Shown here in pieces: positions 7,880-16,479 of a stretch of DNA of 64,000 nucleotides (position 1 is its first letter; each line of letters starts with the position of its first letter). Position numbers and translations under genes: made by a program. The stretch comes from Neoroseomonas oryzicola (GTDB lineage: Bacteria > Pseudomonadota > Alphaproteobacteria > Acetobacterales > Acetobacteraceae): assembly GCF_012163135.1 (NCBI RefSeq), contig NZ_JAAVUP010000001.1, positions 62,001 through 126,000 of the forward strand, written 5' to 3'. The notes under the pieces are model-generated. The model was not told where the DNA came from. It saw nothing but the letters and a program-made list of their open reading frames with translations, and searched no databases.

Positions 7880-9064
7880 TCAGGCGTTGCCGGCGAGGTA
7901 GTCCATCGCCGCCTGCACGCCGCCTGCCTTGTGCGGCACGCCGGCTGCACGCAGCCCCATCTCGACGCCGCCCAGCGTGCCGATCAGCTGCAGGTCGCCG
8001 AAATCGCCGAGATGCCCGATGCGGAACACCCGATCGTTCAGCTGCCCGAGGCCGTTGCCGAGGGACATGTTGAACTTCTCGAGGATCGTCGCGCGCAGGG
8101 CATTGGCAGACTGGCCATCTGGCAGCCGCACCGCGGTCAGCGAGGAGGAGTAGTGCCGTGGCTCCTCGCACTGGATCTCGAAGCCCCAGTGGCGCACGGC
8201 GCGGCGGGTGGCCTCCGCATGGCGGTCATGGCGGGCGAAGACATTGTCGAGACCTTCCTCCATCAGCATGTCGACAGCGGCGTCGAGGCCGTAGAGCAGG
8301 TTCGTCGCCGGCGTGTAGGGGAAGTAGCCGGTGGCGTTGGCCGCCAGCATCGGCTTCCAGTCCCAGAAGGACCGCGGCAGCTTTGCCGTCTCCGACGCCT
8401 TCAGCGCCTTGGCGCTGATCGCGTTGAAGGACAGGCCGGGCGGCAGCATCAGCCCCTTCTGCGAGCCCGCCACCGTCACGTCCACGCCCCATTCGTCATG
8501 CCGGTAGTCGATGCTGCCGAGCGAGGAGATGGTGTCGACCAGCAGCAGCGCCGGGTGGCCGGCGGCGTCGATCGCCTTGCGGACCTCATCGATGCGGGAG
8601 GTGCAGCCGGTCGAGGTCTCGTTGTGCACGACGCAGACGGCCTTGATGGCGTGGGCCTTGTCCTCGCGCAGGCGCTGCTCGATCTGCGCGACGTCGGCGC
8701 CGCGCCGCCAGTCGGTCTTCACGAAATCCGTCACGATGCCGAGCCGGCCGGCCATCTCGTGCCACAGATGCGCGAACCAGCCCGTCTCGCACATCAGCAC
8801 GCGGTCGCCGGGCGACAGCGTGTTGGTCAGCGCCGCTTCCCAGGCGCCGGTGCCGGAGGCCGGGTAGATCACCACCGGGCCCTCGGTCTTGAAGACGTGG
8901 CGGACCTTTTCCAGCAGGGCCTTGCCCATCTTGCCGAAGTCGGGGCCGCGATGGTCCATGGTCGGGTTGTCCATGGCGCGCAGCACGCGGTCGGGCACGT
9001 TGGTGGGGCCCGGGATCTGCAGGAAATGGCGGCCGGCGACGGGCTTGGACTGGAAATAGGCCAT
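7880..9064 (-). CDS. sgaA: Serine-glyoxylate transaminase (class V PLP aminotransferase)
   Basis: The 394-residue protein starts at the ATG preceded by GAGGAG with a 7-base spacer. It carries the SgaA/AGXT signature: FLQIPGPTNVPDRVL and MDNPTMDHRGP at the N-terminus, YPASGTGAWEAALTN (phosphate loop), ETSTGC, DTISSLGSID, and AGSQKGLMLPPG with the PLP-binding Lys203. The enzyme transfers the amino group of serine to glyoxylate, giving hydroxypyruvate and glycine; in methylotrophs it is part of the serine cycle. Here the context (FAD/Fe-S hydroxyacid dehydrogenase 1.1 kb away, glxR and hyi 15 kb away) suggests photorespiration-like glyoxylate salvage rather than methylotrophy. Divergent from the quinone reductase. 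Confidence 0.9.
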   Translation of the reverse strand: MAYFQSKPVAGRHFLQIPGPTNVPDRVLRAMDNPTMDHRGPDFGKMGKALLEKVRHVFKTEGPVVIYPASGTGAWEAALTNTLSPGDRVLMCETGWFAHLWHEMAGRLGIVTDFVKTDWRRGADVAQIEQRLREDKAHAIKAVCVVHNETSTGCTSRIDEVRKAIDAAGHPALLLVDTISSLGSIDYRHDEWGVDVTVAGSQKGLMLPPGLSFNAISAKALKASETAKLPRSFWDWKPMLAANATGYFPYTPATNLLYGLDAAVDMLMEEGLDNVFARHDRHAEATRRAVRHWGFEIQCEEPRHYSSSLTAVRLPDGQSANALRATILEKFNMSLGNGLGQLNDRVFRIGHLGDFGDLQLIGTLGGVEMGLRAAGVPHKAGGVQAAMDYLAGNA

Positions 9065-9212
9065 GGGACGGCTCCTCTCTTCAGGGCGCTTCATGCCGGG
9101 AACCGGGCGGCGGCGCCAATGAGTTCGGCTTGTCGCTGCGATGAACATTATGGATCGGACAAGCGCGGGCTTCGCGGCTAGGGTCCGGCCGGGTTTACGG
9201 GAGGACGTAGGC

Positions 9213-10193
9213 TTGCCCCAGGCGATCATGCTGCGCGCATTCGGCGGGCCCGAGGTGCTGCGCGCGGAACCCGTCGACGTCGCGGCCCCCGGGCCGGGCG
9301 AACTGCGCATCCGCCAGACGGCGGTGGGCGTGAACTTCCACGATTGCTACGTGCGCTCCGGCCTCTATCGAACGCTGCCCTTGCCCGGCGTGCCGGGCAT
9401 CGAGGCGGCGGGCGTCGTCGAGGCCGTCGGTCCCGGCGTGGCGGGGTTCAGCGTGGGTGACCGCATCGGCTACGTGACCGGCGCCTACGGCGCCTATGCC
9501 TCCCACCGCGTGCTGCCGGCGGCGATCGCGCTGCGCCTGCCGGACGGGATGGACGACCGGCTCGCGGCGAGCGTGCTGCTCAAGGGCCTGACGGCGGAGA
9601 TGCTGCTGCGCCAGGTGCATCGCGTCGAGGCCGGGCAGACCATCCTGGTCCACGCGGCGGCGGGCGGGGTCGGGCGCATCCTGTGCCAATGGGCGGCGCA
9701 TCTCGGCGCGACTGTGATCGGCACGGCGGGCTCGGCGGCGAGGGCCGAGGTCGCGCGGGCGTCCGGCTGCGCGCACGTGATCCTCTACCGCGAACAGGAT
9801 TTCGTCGCCGAGGTGAAGCGCATCACGGGCGGGCGGGGCGTCGACGCGGCCTATGATTCGGTCGGGCACGACACCTTCGACGGGTCGCTGGAATGTCTCG
9901 CGATGCGCGGGCACCTGGTGAATTTCGGCCAGGCCTCCGGCCCCGTGGCACCCTTCCAGGTGCAGCGGCTGGCGGGGAAGTCGAACAGCCTGACGCGGCC
10001 GATCCTGTTCCACTACATCGCCGAGCGCGCCGCGCTCGAACGCATGGCGGCCGCGCTGTTCGCGGTGCTCGGCAGCGGCGCCGTCCGCGCCGACCCCGGC
10101 GCGACGCTGCCCCTGGCCGAGGCGGCGCGCGCCCACCACCTCCTCGAATCCCGGCAGGCCGAGGCGCCCCTCGTCCTGCTGCCGCAGGAATAA
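9213..10193 (+). CDS. Quinone oxidoreductase (zeta-crystallin/QOR-type MDR protein)
   Basis: The 326-residue product starts at TTG (9213), which follows GGGAGGAC with a 6-base spacer; an ATG at 9141 would add 24 atypical residues. Family features: QAIMLRAFGGPEVLR, VNFHDCYVRSGLY, PGVPGIEAAGVVEAVGPGV, then the NADPH Rossmann motif VHAAAGGVGRILCQWA, and SVGHDTFDGSLECL. There is no structural or catalytic zinc ligand set, as expected for QOR rather than alcohol dehydrogenases. The enzyme reduces quinones with NADPH. It lies 6 bases upstream of the large FAD/Fe-S dehydrogenase and probably forms an operon with it and the DUF924 gene. Confidence 0.9.
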   Translation: MPQAIMLRAFGGPEVLRAEPVDVAAPGPGELRIRQTAVGVNFHDCYVRSGLYRTLPLPGVPGIEAAGVVEAVGPGVAGFSVGDRIGYVTGAYGAYASHRVLPAAIALRLPDGMDDRLAASVLLKGLTAEMLLRQVHRVEAGQTILVHAAAGGVGRILCQWAAHLGATVIGTAGSAARAEVARASGCAHVILYREQDFVAEVKRITGGRGVDAAYDSVGHDTFDGSLECLAMRGHLVNFGQASGPVAPFQVQRLAGKSNSLTRPILFHYIAERAALERMAAALFAVLGSGAVRADPGATLPLAEAARAHHLLESRQAEAPLVLLPQE

Positions 10194-10199
10194 GTCCGG

Positions 10200-13109
10200 A
10201 TGAACGTCACCACCCGCCCGACCATCGGCGACAGCCGCCTTGCCGACCGCCTGCGCCGCGAGACGCGCGGCGAAGTCCTGTTCAGCGCCTCCGACCGCGG
10301 CCGCTACGCCACCGATGCGTCCATCTACCAGATCGAGCCCTACGGCGTTCTGGTGCCGCGGACGATCGAGGACGTGCAGGCCGCGATGGCGATCTGCCGC
10401 GAGGAAGGCATCCCCGTCCTGCCGCGCGGCGGCGGCACCTCCCAATGCGGGCAGACGGTCAACCGCGCGCTGGTGCTGGACTGCACCAAGTACCTGCGCA
10501 ACGTCATCAGCGTGGATGCGGAGGCACGCACGGCGCGCGTGCAGCCGGGCATCACGCTCGGCGCGCTGAACGATGCGCTGAAGAAGCACAACCTGTTCTT
10601 CCCCGTGGATCCCTCCACCTGGCAGCGCTGCACCATCGGCGGCATGGCGGGGAACAATTCCTGCGGGTCGAAATCGATCCGTTACGGGCTGATGGCGGAC
10701 AACGTGTCGGGGATCGACGCGCTGCTCGCGGACGGGTCGCGCTTCGCCTTCGGCGAACTGCCGGACAACCTCGGCGGCGACGTCCCGGCGCCGATCGCCG
10801 AGCTGATCCAGCGCCTGCGTGCGCTCGGCGCGCGGGAGGCGGAGGAGATCGCCGCCCGCTTCCCGCACCAGCTGCGCCGCGTGGGCGGCTACAACATCGA
10901 GAGCCTGACACCGGCGGCGCGCGCCGAAGGGCGCGGCAACCTCGCGCGGCTGCTGGTGGGCTCGGAGGGGACGCTGGCCTTCTCGGCGGCGCTCGACCTG
11001 AAACTGTGGCCGATTAAGCCGCGCAAGATGCTGGGCATCTGCCAGTTCCCGACCTTCCGCGCGGCCATGGCGGCCTCCCAGCACCTGGTCACGCTGGATC
11101 CGGAGGCGGTGGAACTGGTGGACCGCACGATGATCGACCTCGGCCGTTCGATCCCGATCTACTGCGCCACCATCGACAGGATGGTGAAGGGCGAACCTGA
11201 CAGCCTGCTGATCGTGGAATTCCACGGCCATGACGACGCGCCGCTGCTGCAGGCGCTGGACCGGCTCGAGGAGATGATGGCCGACCTCGGCTATCCGGAT
11301 GCCGTGGTGCGCGCGACGGACCCCGGCTTCCAGGCGGCCATCGCCGAGGTGCGCGAGGCCGGGCTCAACATCATGATGTCCATGAAGGGGGACGGGAAGC
11401 CGGTCTCCTTCATCGAGGATTGCGCCGTCGGGCTCGAAGACCTCGCCGACTACACCGAGCGGCTGAACGACGTCTTCGCGAAGCACGGCACCAAGGGCAC
11501 CTGGTACGCCCATGCTTCCGTCGGCTGCCTGCATGTCCGCCCCGTCCTGAACATGAAGGACGGCGAGGACGTGAAGAAGATGCGGACCATCGCCGAGGAA
11601 TGCTTCGCCCTGGTGCGCGAGTACAAGGGCAGCCATTCCGGTGAGCATGGCGACGGCATCGTGCGCTCCGAGTTCAACGAGCCGATGTTCGGCAGCCGCA
11701 TCGCCCGCGCCTTCGAGGAAGTGAAGGACGCCTTCGACCCCAATGCGCTGCTGAATCCGGGGCGCGTCGTTCGTCCGCCGAAGATGGATGACCGCACGCT
11801 GTTACGCTACGCGCCGGGCTATGCGGCCGATCCGGCGGTCACGCCGGTGCTCGACTGGTCGGAGTATCCCGGCCCGCTCGGCGGCCTGCTGGGCGCGGTC
11901 GAGATGTGCAACAACAACGGCACCTGCCGGAAGTTCGACGCCAACGTCATGTGCCCTTCCTACCGCGTCACGCGGGACGAGCAGCATCTGACCCGCGGGC
12001 GGACGAACACGCTGCGCCTTGCGCTCACGCGGCAGTTGGGGCCGGAGGCACTGGCCTCCGACGAGGTGGCGCAGGCCGTCTCGCTGTGCGTCTCCTGCAA
12101 GGGCTGCAAGCGCGAATGCCCGACCGGCGTCGACATGGCGCGGATGAAGATCGAGGTGCTGGCCGCGCGTGCGAAGGCACATGGCATCGGCTGGCGCGAA
12201 CGCATCATCGCGACCATGCCGCGCTGGGCGCGCTGGGCCTCGCTCTTCCCGCCGGTCGCCAATGCGCGCGACACCATCCCCGGCCTCGCGGCGCTGTCCG
12301 AGAGCCTGTTCGGCCTTGCCGCCGAACGCAGGCTGCCGCACTTCCGCTGGAACGACTTCCACGATGCGGAGTTGCGTGCGCCGGACGGCAGGGCAGGGGA
12401 GGTCATCCTCTTACCCGACGTCTTCAACCGCTACTTCGAGCCGGAGAACCTCCGCGCCGCCGTCGCCGTGCTGCGCGCCGCCGGCTACGACCCCGCCGTC
12501 GCGCGGCCCGCGCGCGGCACGCGCCCGCTGGATGAGGGGCGCACGCTGCTCGCCGCCGGCCTGGTGGAACAGGCCCGCGCCGAGGCCCGCCGCACGCTCG
12601 AAGCGCTGTCGCCCTTCGCCTCGCCGGTCATCGGGATCGAGCCCTCCTCGCTGACCACACTGCGCGACGAATTCCTCGCCCTGCTGCCGGGCGAACCCGC
12701 CCGCGCGCTCGCCGCCCGCGCCTTCCTGCTGTCGGAATTCCTCGACCGCGAGAAGGCCGACCTGCCGCTGAAGCCGATCGCGGCGGAGGCGCATATCCAC
12801 GGCCATTGTCACCAGAAGGCCTTCGGCGCTTTCCCGCCCGCGGTCGCGCTGCTCAAGCGCATCCCGGGCCTGAAGGTCACGCCGATCACGTCGTCCTGCT
12901 GCGGCATGGCGGGTGCCTTCGGCTACCAGGCCGAGACGCTGGAAACCTCGAAGGCCATGGCCGAGCTCTCCCTGCTGCCCGCGGTCCGGGCGGCGGCAAA
13001 GGACGCGATCATCGTCGCCGACGGCACCTCCTGCCGCCACCAGATCGCCGACTTGTCGGGGCGCGAGGCGCTGCATTCCGTTCGCGTGCTCGAGAAGGCG
13101 CTCGCATGA
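10200..13109 (+). CDS. FAD-linked oxidase/4Fe-4S fusion dehydrogenase (YdiJ/D-2-hydroxyglutarate or glycolate type)
   Basis: The 969-residue protein fuses three parts. Residues about 45-270 are an FAD_binding_4 (PCMH) domain with LPRGGGTSQCGQ and GGMAGNNSCGSKS. Residues about 290-540 are the FAD-oxidase C-terminal domain, with HASVGCLHVRP and HSGEHGDGIVRSEF. The rest is a Fe-S module with two cysteine clusters, near residues 570-588 (CNNNGTC and a later C-P) and 630-643 (CVSCKGCKRECPTG), and a CCG domain ending SSCCGMAGAFGY near residue 900. This layout is that of YdiJ-type D-2-hydroxyacid dehydrogenases, which oxidise D-2-hydroxyglutarate, D-lactate or glycolate and pass electrons to the quinone pool. 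The quinone reductase upstream and DUF924 gene downstream (ATGA overlap) form the operon. Confidence 0.88.
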   Translation: MNVTTRPTIGDSRLADRLRRETRGEVLFSASDRGRYATDASIYQIEPYGVLVPRTIEDVQAAMAICREEGIPVLPRGGGTSQCGQTVNRALVLDCTKYLRNVISVDAEARTARVQPGITLGALNDALKKHNLFFPVDPSTWQRCTIGGMAGNNSCGSKSIRYGLMADNVSGIDALLADGSRFAFGELPDNLGGDVPAPIAELIQRLRALGAREAEEIAARFPHQLRRVGGYNIESLTPAARAEGRGNLARLLVGSEGTLAFSAALDLKLWPIKPRKMLGICQFPTFRAAMAASQHLVTLDPEAVELVDRTMIDLGRSIPIYCATIDRMVKGEPDSLLIVEFHGHDDAPLLQALDRLEEMMADLGYPDAVVRATDPGFQAAIAEVREAGLNIMMSMKGDGKPVSFIEDCAVGLEDLADYTERLNDVFAKHGTKGTWYAHASVGCLHVRPVLNMKDGEDVKKMRTIAEECFALVREYKGSHSGEHGDGIVRSEFNEPMFGSRIARAFEEVKDAFDPNALLNPGRVVRPPKMDDRTLLRYAPGYAADPAVTPVLDWSEYPGPLGGLLGAVEMCNNNGTCRKFDANVMCPSYRVTRDEQHLTRGRTNTLRLALTRQLGPEALASDEVAQAVSLCVSCKGCKRECPTGVDMARMKIEVLAARAKAHGIGWRERIIATMPRWARWASLFPPVANARDTIPGLAALSESLFGLAAERRLPHFRWNDFHDAELRAPDGRAGEVILLPDVFNRYFEPENLRAAVAVLRAAGYDPAVARPARGTRPLDEGRTLLAAGLVEQARAEARRTLEALSPFASPVIGIEPSSLTTLRDEFLALLPGEPARALAARAFLLSEFLDREKADLPLKPIAAEAHIHGHCHQKAFGAFPPAVALLKRIPGLKVTPITSSCCGMAGAFGYQAETLETSKAMAELSLLPAVRAAAKDAIIVADGTSCRHQIADLSGREALHSVRVLEKALA

Positions 13110-13678
13110 TCGGCCCCGACAAGGTCCTGGCCTTCTGGTTCGCCGAGGGGCCCGACACCTTCCGTCCGGCCTGGTTCACGCGCGACGACGCCTTCGACGC
13201 CGCGATCCGCGACCGCTTCGCCGCGCTCGTCGACGCCGCACGCAGCAATGGCCTGAACGCCTGGCGCGCGACGCCCGAGGGCGCGCTCGGCCTCGCCATC
13301 CTGCTCGATCAGTTCCCGCGCAACCTGTTCCGCGGCAGTGCCGAGGCCTTCGCCGCCGACCCCATGATGCGCGACATTGCGCGGGACGCCGTGCTGGCGC
13401 GCCGCTTCGATGTCGCGCTCACGCCGACGCAACGCGTCTTCCTTTATCTGCCCTTCGAGCATTCCGAGGCGATGGCCGACCAGGATCTCTCGGTCGCGTT
13501 GTTCGAGGGCCTGCGCGACGACCCGCGCCACGCCGCACCGGGCGGGACGATCGACTACGCCTGGCGGCACCGCGCCGTGATCGCGCGCTTCGGCCGCTTT
13601 CCCCACCGCAACGCCGCGCTGGGCCGCGCGAGCACGCCGGAGGAAGCCGCCTGGCTTGCCGCCGGGGGCGGCTTCTGA
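13106..13678 (+). CDS. DUF924 family protein
   Basis: The 190-residue protein is a clear DUF924 member: VLAFWFAEGPDTFRPAWF at the N-terminus, GALGLAILLDQFPRNLFRGS, AFAADPMMRDIARDAV, FLYLPFEHSEAMADQDLS and the C-terminal FGRFPHRNAALGR. The family is all-helical and TPR-like with no established function. Its start overlaps the stop of the FAD/Fe-S dehydrogenase by ATGA, so it is translated from the same message. No catalytic motif is seen. Confidence 0.88.
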   Translation: MIGPDKVLAFWFAEGPDTFRPAWFTRDDAFDAAIRDRFAALVDAARSNGLNAWRATPEGALGLAILLDQFPRNLFRGSAEAFAADPMMRDIARDAVLARRFDVALTPTQRVFLYLPFEHSEAMADQDLSVALFEGLRDDPRHAAPGGTIDYAWRHRAVIARFGRFPHRNAALGRASTPEEAAWLAAGGGF

Positions 13679-13798
13679 CGTTCGCGCCCTGAAGCGCTGC
13701 AGTGCGGCGGCGCCGCGCATGACGGACAACCCCGGGCATCGAGAGCGAAGGGCGGCGCATCGCCGCACCCTTCGCCCGCCAGGCCCGAGGAATTGCCG

Positions 13799-14500
13799 AT
13801 GCCCGCTCCGATCCCCTTCCGCGACTTCGCCGCCCTCTGCGCCGGCATCTACAGCCGCGGCTGCACCACCGCGGCCGGCTTCGCGCGGTTCGGCGACGTC
13901 GACCTCCGCCTGTCCGGCTTCCAGGCCGCCGTGTTCCGGCGCGCCAATGGCAGTGGCCTCGACTGGGTGGTGGCGATCGCGGGCACCCAGGCGACCGATG
14001 GCGACGTGGCCGACATCGTCGCCGACGCCGGCTTCGGCGGTGCGCTGACCGGGATGGTCAGCAGCGCGCTCGGGGTGCTGGGCGGCGGGCTGCTCTGGCA
14101 CCAATGCGCCTGCGCCGAGGACATGGTGCGCAACGCCAACCAGGTGATGGGCCGCGGCCACCGGCTCTACGTCACCGGCCATTCGCTGGGCGGCGGCATC
14201 GCGCAGATCGTCTCCGCGCGGACCGGCGTGCCGGCGGTGGCGATCTCGGCCCCGGCGGTCACGGCGGTGTCCGGCGTCGAAGGCGAATGGCAGCGCACGC
14301 GGTCGCGCATCACCTGCCTGCGCGTGCGCAACGACCCGATCAACCACACCGGCAATGTCGGCAACTGGCTCGGCCGCGTCGTGCGCCTCGAAAGCCCGCG
14401 CACCGGCATGGACGCGCATTCGATCGACTCGACCCTGGCGGAGCTGGTGCCCTCGGGTAGCTTCAGCACCATCGGGCAGGCCGATCCCTTCGCCGCCTGA
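13799..14500 (+). CDS. Lipase class 3-like alpha/beta hydrolase
   Basis: The 233-residue protein starts at ATG 13799, 8 bases after CGAGG; a TTG six bases upstream is too close to that site. It has the lipase elbow VTGHSLGGG with Ser129, an upstream strand WVVAIAGTQ in the position of the oxyanion AFRGT motif, Asp179 in RVRNDPIN and His207 in MDAHSID, a complete candidate Ser-Asp-His triad. No signal peptide is visible. A short segment with three cysteines (residues 21, 103, 105) is notable for a cytoplasmic enzyme. Fungal-type class 3 lipases and phospholipases are the nearest recognisable family; the substrate is unknown. Confidence 0.68.
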   Translation: MPAPIPFRDFAALCAGIYSRGCTTAAGFARFGDVDLRLSGFQAAVFRRANGSGLDWVVAIAGTQATDGDVADIVADAGFGGALTGMVSSALGVLGGGLLWHQCACAEDMVRNANQVMGRGHRLYVTGHSLGGGIAQIVSARTGVPAVAISAPAVTAVSGVEGEWQRTRSRITCLRVRNDPINHTGNVGNWLGRVVRLESPRTGMDAHSIDSTLAELVPSGSFSTIGQADPFAA

Positions 14501-14608
14501 CCGCCGCGCCCGCCGGAAAATGGATCCGATGCGGACATAATCGCTGTGGCGCGGGGGCCACATCGGGCGGCTCAGGCGGCTCGATGGCCTCCGCGTCGCG
14601 CTTCTTTG

Positions 14609-14637
14609 TTGCGACGCACAAAAAGGTTCCCTATTTG
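14609..14637 (+). promoter_or_regulatory. Candidate sigma-70 promoter for the DUF1194 gene
   Basis: TTGCGA at 14609-14614 and TATTTG at 14632-14637 are separated by 17 bases, in the only AT-rich part of the 212-base gap 14501-14712. Transcription would begin near 14644 and give a leader of about 70 bases containing the competing hairpins described at 14649-14706. The match to consensus is moderate. Confidence 0.3.
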
Positions 14638-14648
14638 TATCTGCAAGA

Positions 14649-14706
14649 CCTCCGGTGACGGAGGCATCGGGAAGGACAGACCCCGGACGCATGGCCCTTA
14701 CGGAGG
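14649..14706 (+). promoter_or_regulatory. Leader with duplicated CGGAGG that can sequester or free the ribosome site
   Basis: CCTCCG (14649-14654) pairs with CGGAGG (14659-14664) across a GTGA loop of the GNRA class. The same CGGAGG occurs again at 14701-14706 as the Shine-Dalgarno sequence of the DUF1194 gene, 6 bases before its ATG. The single CCTCCG can therefore pair with either copy: the near one leaves translation on, the far one would block it. The pairing is visible in the sequence; regulation is inference. Confidence 0.4.
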
Positions 14707-14712
14707 GTACCA

Positions 14713-15474
14713 ATGTCGCGTCTGCTGTCCCGTCGCCGCCTCCTCCTCGCCACCGGCCTTGCCGTTCCGGCCCTCATCGCCGCCCGTCCCGCGCGCGCCG
14801 CGGTCGAGGAGGTGGATGTCGAACTGGTCCTAGCCGTGGATGTCTCCCGCTCGGTCGACACCGAGGAGATGGAGATGCAGATGCAGGGCTATGCCGCCGC
14901 CTTCCGCGACCCGCGCCTGGCCGAAGGCATCGCCGGCGGACCGCTCGGGGCCATTGCCGTCACGCTCTTCGTCTGGTCGGACTGGAACATCCAGAATGTG
15001 CTGGTGCCCTGGACGAAGCTCGACGGCCCTGCTGCCTGCGAGCGCTTCGCCGCCGCGGTCGACGGCGCATCGCGCGAGACCTACCTCTACACCTCGATCT
15101 CCGGAGCCATCGACTTCGCCTCCCGCCAGTTCGGCCAGCGCTACAGCGGGCTGCGCCGCGTCGTCGACATCTCCGGCGACGGGGTGAACAACTCCGGCCG
15201 GCCGCTGGCCCAGGCGCGCGCCGATGCGCTGGACCAGGGGATCGTGCTGAACGGCCTCGCCGTGCTCGACCGCACGCCGCAGCCTTCGGCGCTGCTCGCC
15301 GGCATCCCGCCGGTGGACGAATACTACCGCGACGAGGTGATCGGCGGCCCCGGGGCCTTCCTCATGGTCGCCGAGGGCTACGAGACCTTCGCCGGCGCCG
15401 TCCGCCGCAAGATCATCCGCGAGATCGCGGCATTGCCGACCCCTGGCCCGCTGGTCGAGCGCGAGACCGCCTGA
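14713..15474 (+). CDS. DUF1194 von Willebrand A-like exported protein
   Basis: The 253-residue protein has an N-terminal twin-arginine-like export signal (SRRRLLLATG, then a hydrophobic stretch to ARPARAA). The mature part begins with a VWA-type strand and MIDAS motif AVDVSRSVD (DxSxS at residues 43-47) and contains ISGAIDFASRQF, VVDISGDGVNNSG and NGLAVLD, all characteristic of DUF1194. VWA domains bind a divalent metal and mediate protein contacts; the role of this family is not established. Strong ribosome site CGGAGG with a 6-base spacer. The renalase-like gene starts 48 bases downstream and may belong to the same transcript. Confidence 0.85.
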   Translation: MSRLLSRRRLLLATGLAVPALIAARPARAAVEEVDVELVLAVDVSRSVDTEEMEMQMQGYAAAFRDPRLAEGIAGGPLGAIAVTLFVWSDWNIQNVLVPWTKLDGPAACERFAAAVDGASRETYLYTSISGAIDFASRQFGQRYSGLRRVVDISGDGVNNSGRPLAQARADALDQGIVLNGLAVLDRTPQPSALLAGIPPVDEYYRDEVIGGPGAFLMVAEGYETFAGAVRRKIIREIAALPTPGPLVERETA

Positions 15475-15522
15475 CGCCGCCCGGGTCTTGCGCCCCGGCG
15501 CGGCGGCGCCATACCGGCTGGC

Positions 15523-16479
15523 ATGACCAGATCCGTCGCCATCATCGGTGCGGGGCTCGCGGGCCTCGCCGCCGCACGGAACCTCGCCGCGCGCGGCATC
15601 GCCGTGCGGCTGTTCGACAAGGGGAGGGCGCCCGGCGGGCGCCTTGCCACCCGCCGCGCCGACCATGCCGGGCGCCGCCTGCAGTTCGACCATGGGGCGC
15701 AGTATCTGCGCGCCGCGGGTCCCGGCTTCGCCGCCGCCCTGGCCGACGCCGGCGCCGCGCCCTGGCCGGATGCGGACCGGCGCGTCGGCGTGCCGGGCAT
15801 GTCGGCGCTGCCGCGCGCGCTGCTCGGTGGCCTCGACCTGCGCGCCTCGCGGCACGTCGGCGCCGTCCTGGGGGAACCTGGTGCCTGGCGCCTACGGCAC
15901 TGGGACGCGAAGGAGGCGAAGCCCGGCGCCCCCCTGCCGGCCACGCCGCCCGGTGAGGACGGCCCCTTCGACGCCGTCCTCGTCACCATCCCCGCGCCCC
16001 AGGCGGCGGAGCTGCTGCCCGGCTTCGCGGCGGCGCTCGGCGGCGTGCGCTACGCGCCCTGCTGGACGGTGATGGCCGCCTTCGACGCGCCCCTGCCGCT
16101 GCCCGACACGCTGCGCCCCGAGGGACACGCGATCGGCTGGGCCGCGCGCGATTCCTCCAAGCCCGGCCGCGATGGCGCTGCCGAATGTTGGGTGATCCAG
16201 GCCGCGCCGGCCTGGACCCGCGCCAATCTCGAGCGGCGCGCGGAGGACATCGTCGCCCCGCTGCTCGCCGAGCTCGCCTCGCTCGCAACGGCGCCGCTGC
16301 CGCCGCCGGCCTGGGCGGCGGCGCATCGCTGGCGCTACTCGCTGCTCGAGGCCCCGCTTGGCGCGCCTTTCCTGTGGGACGCCGCGCAGCGGATCGGCCT
16401 CGCCGGCGATTGGTGCCTGGCCGGCCGCGCCGAAGCGGCCTGGGACAGTGGCACCGCCCTCGCGCAGGCGGTGGCGTGA
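15523..16479 (+). CDS. Renalase-like FAD/NAD(P)-dependent oxidoreductase
   Basis: The 318-residue protein starts with the FAD dinucleotide fold VAIIGAGLAGLAAARNLAARG and FDKGRAPGGRLATRR, then FDHGAQYLRA. The GGRxATRR stretch after the first fold and the DHGAQY motif are typical of bacterial renalases, which oxidise the wrongly reduced isomers of NAD(P)H back to NAD(P)+. The C-terminal GLAGDWCLAGRAEAAWDSG matches the family's FAD-closing motif. It is the first gene of a block coupled by GTGA/ATGA overlaps with a PNPOx-like, a DUF3253 and a DUF1499 gene. Start codon without a strong ribosome site. Confidence 0.8.
   Translation: MTRSVAIIGAGLAGLAAARNLAARGIAVRLFDKGRAPGGRLATRRADHAGRRLQFDHGAQYLRAAGPGFAAALADAGAAPWPDADRRVGVPGMSALPRALLGGLDLRASRHVGAVLGEPGAWRLRHWDAKEAKPGAPLPATPPGEDGPFDAVLVTIPAPQAAELLPGFAAALGGVRYAPCWTVMAAFDAPLPLPDTLRPEGHAIGWAARDSSKPGRDGAAECWVIQAAPAWTRANLERRAEDIVAPLLAELASLATAPLPPPAWAAAHRWRYSLLEAPLGAPFLWDAAQRIGLAGDWCLAGRAEAAWDSGTALAQAVA

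Noticed and set aside
9195-11648. An 817-codon minus-strand frame opposite the quinone reductase and FAD/Fe-S genes
   Set aside because: Low-complexity translation with no recognisable fold; overlaps two well-supported genes.
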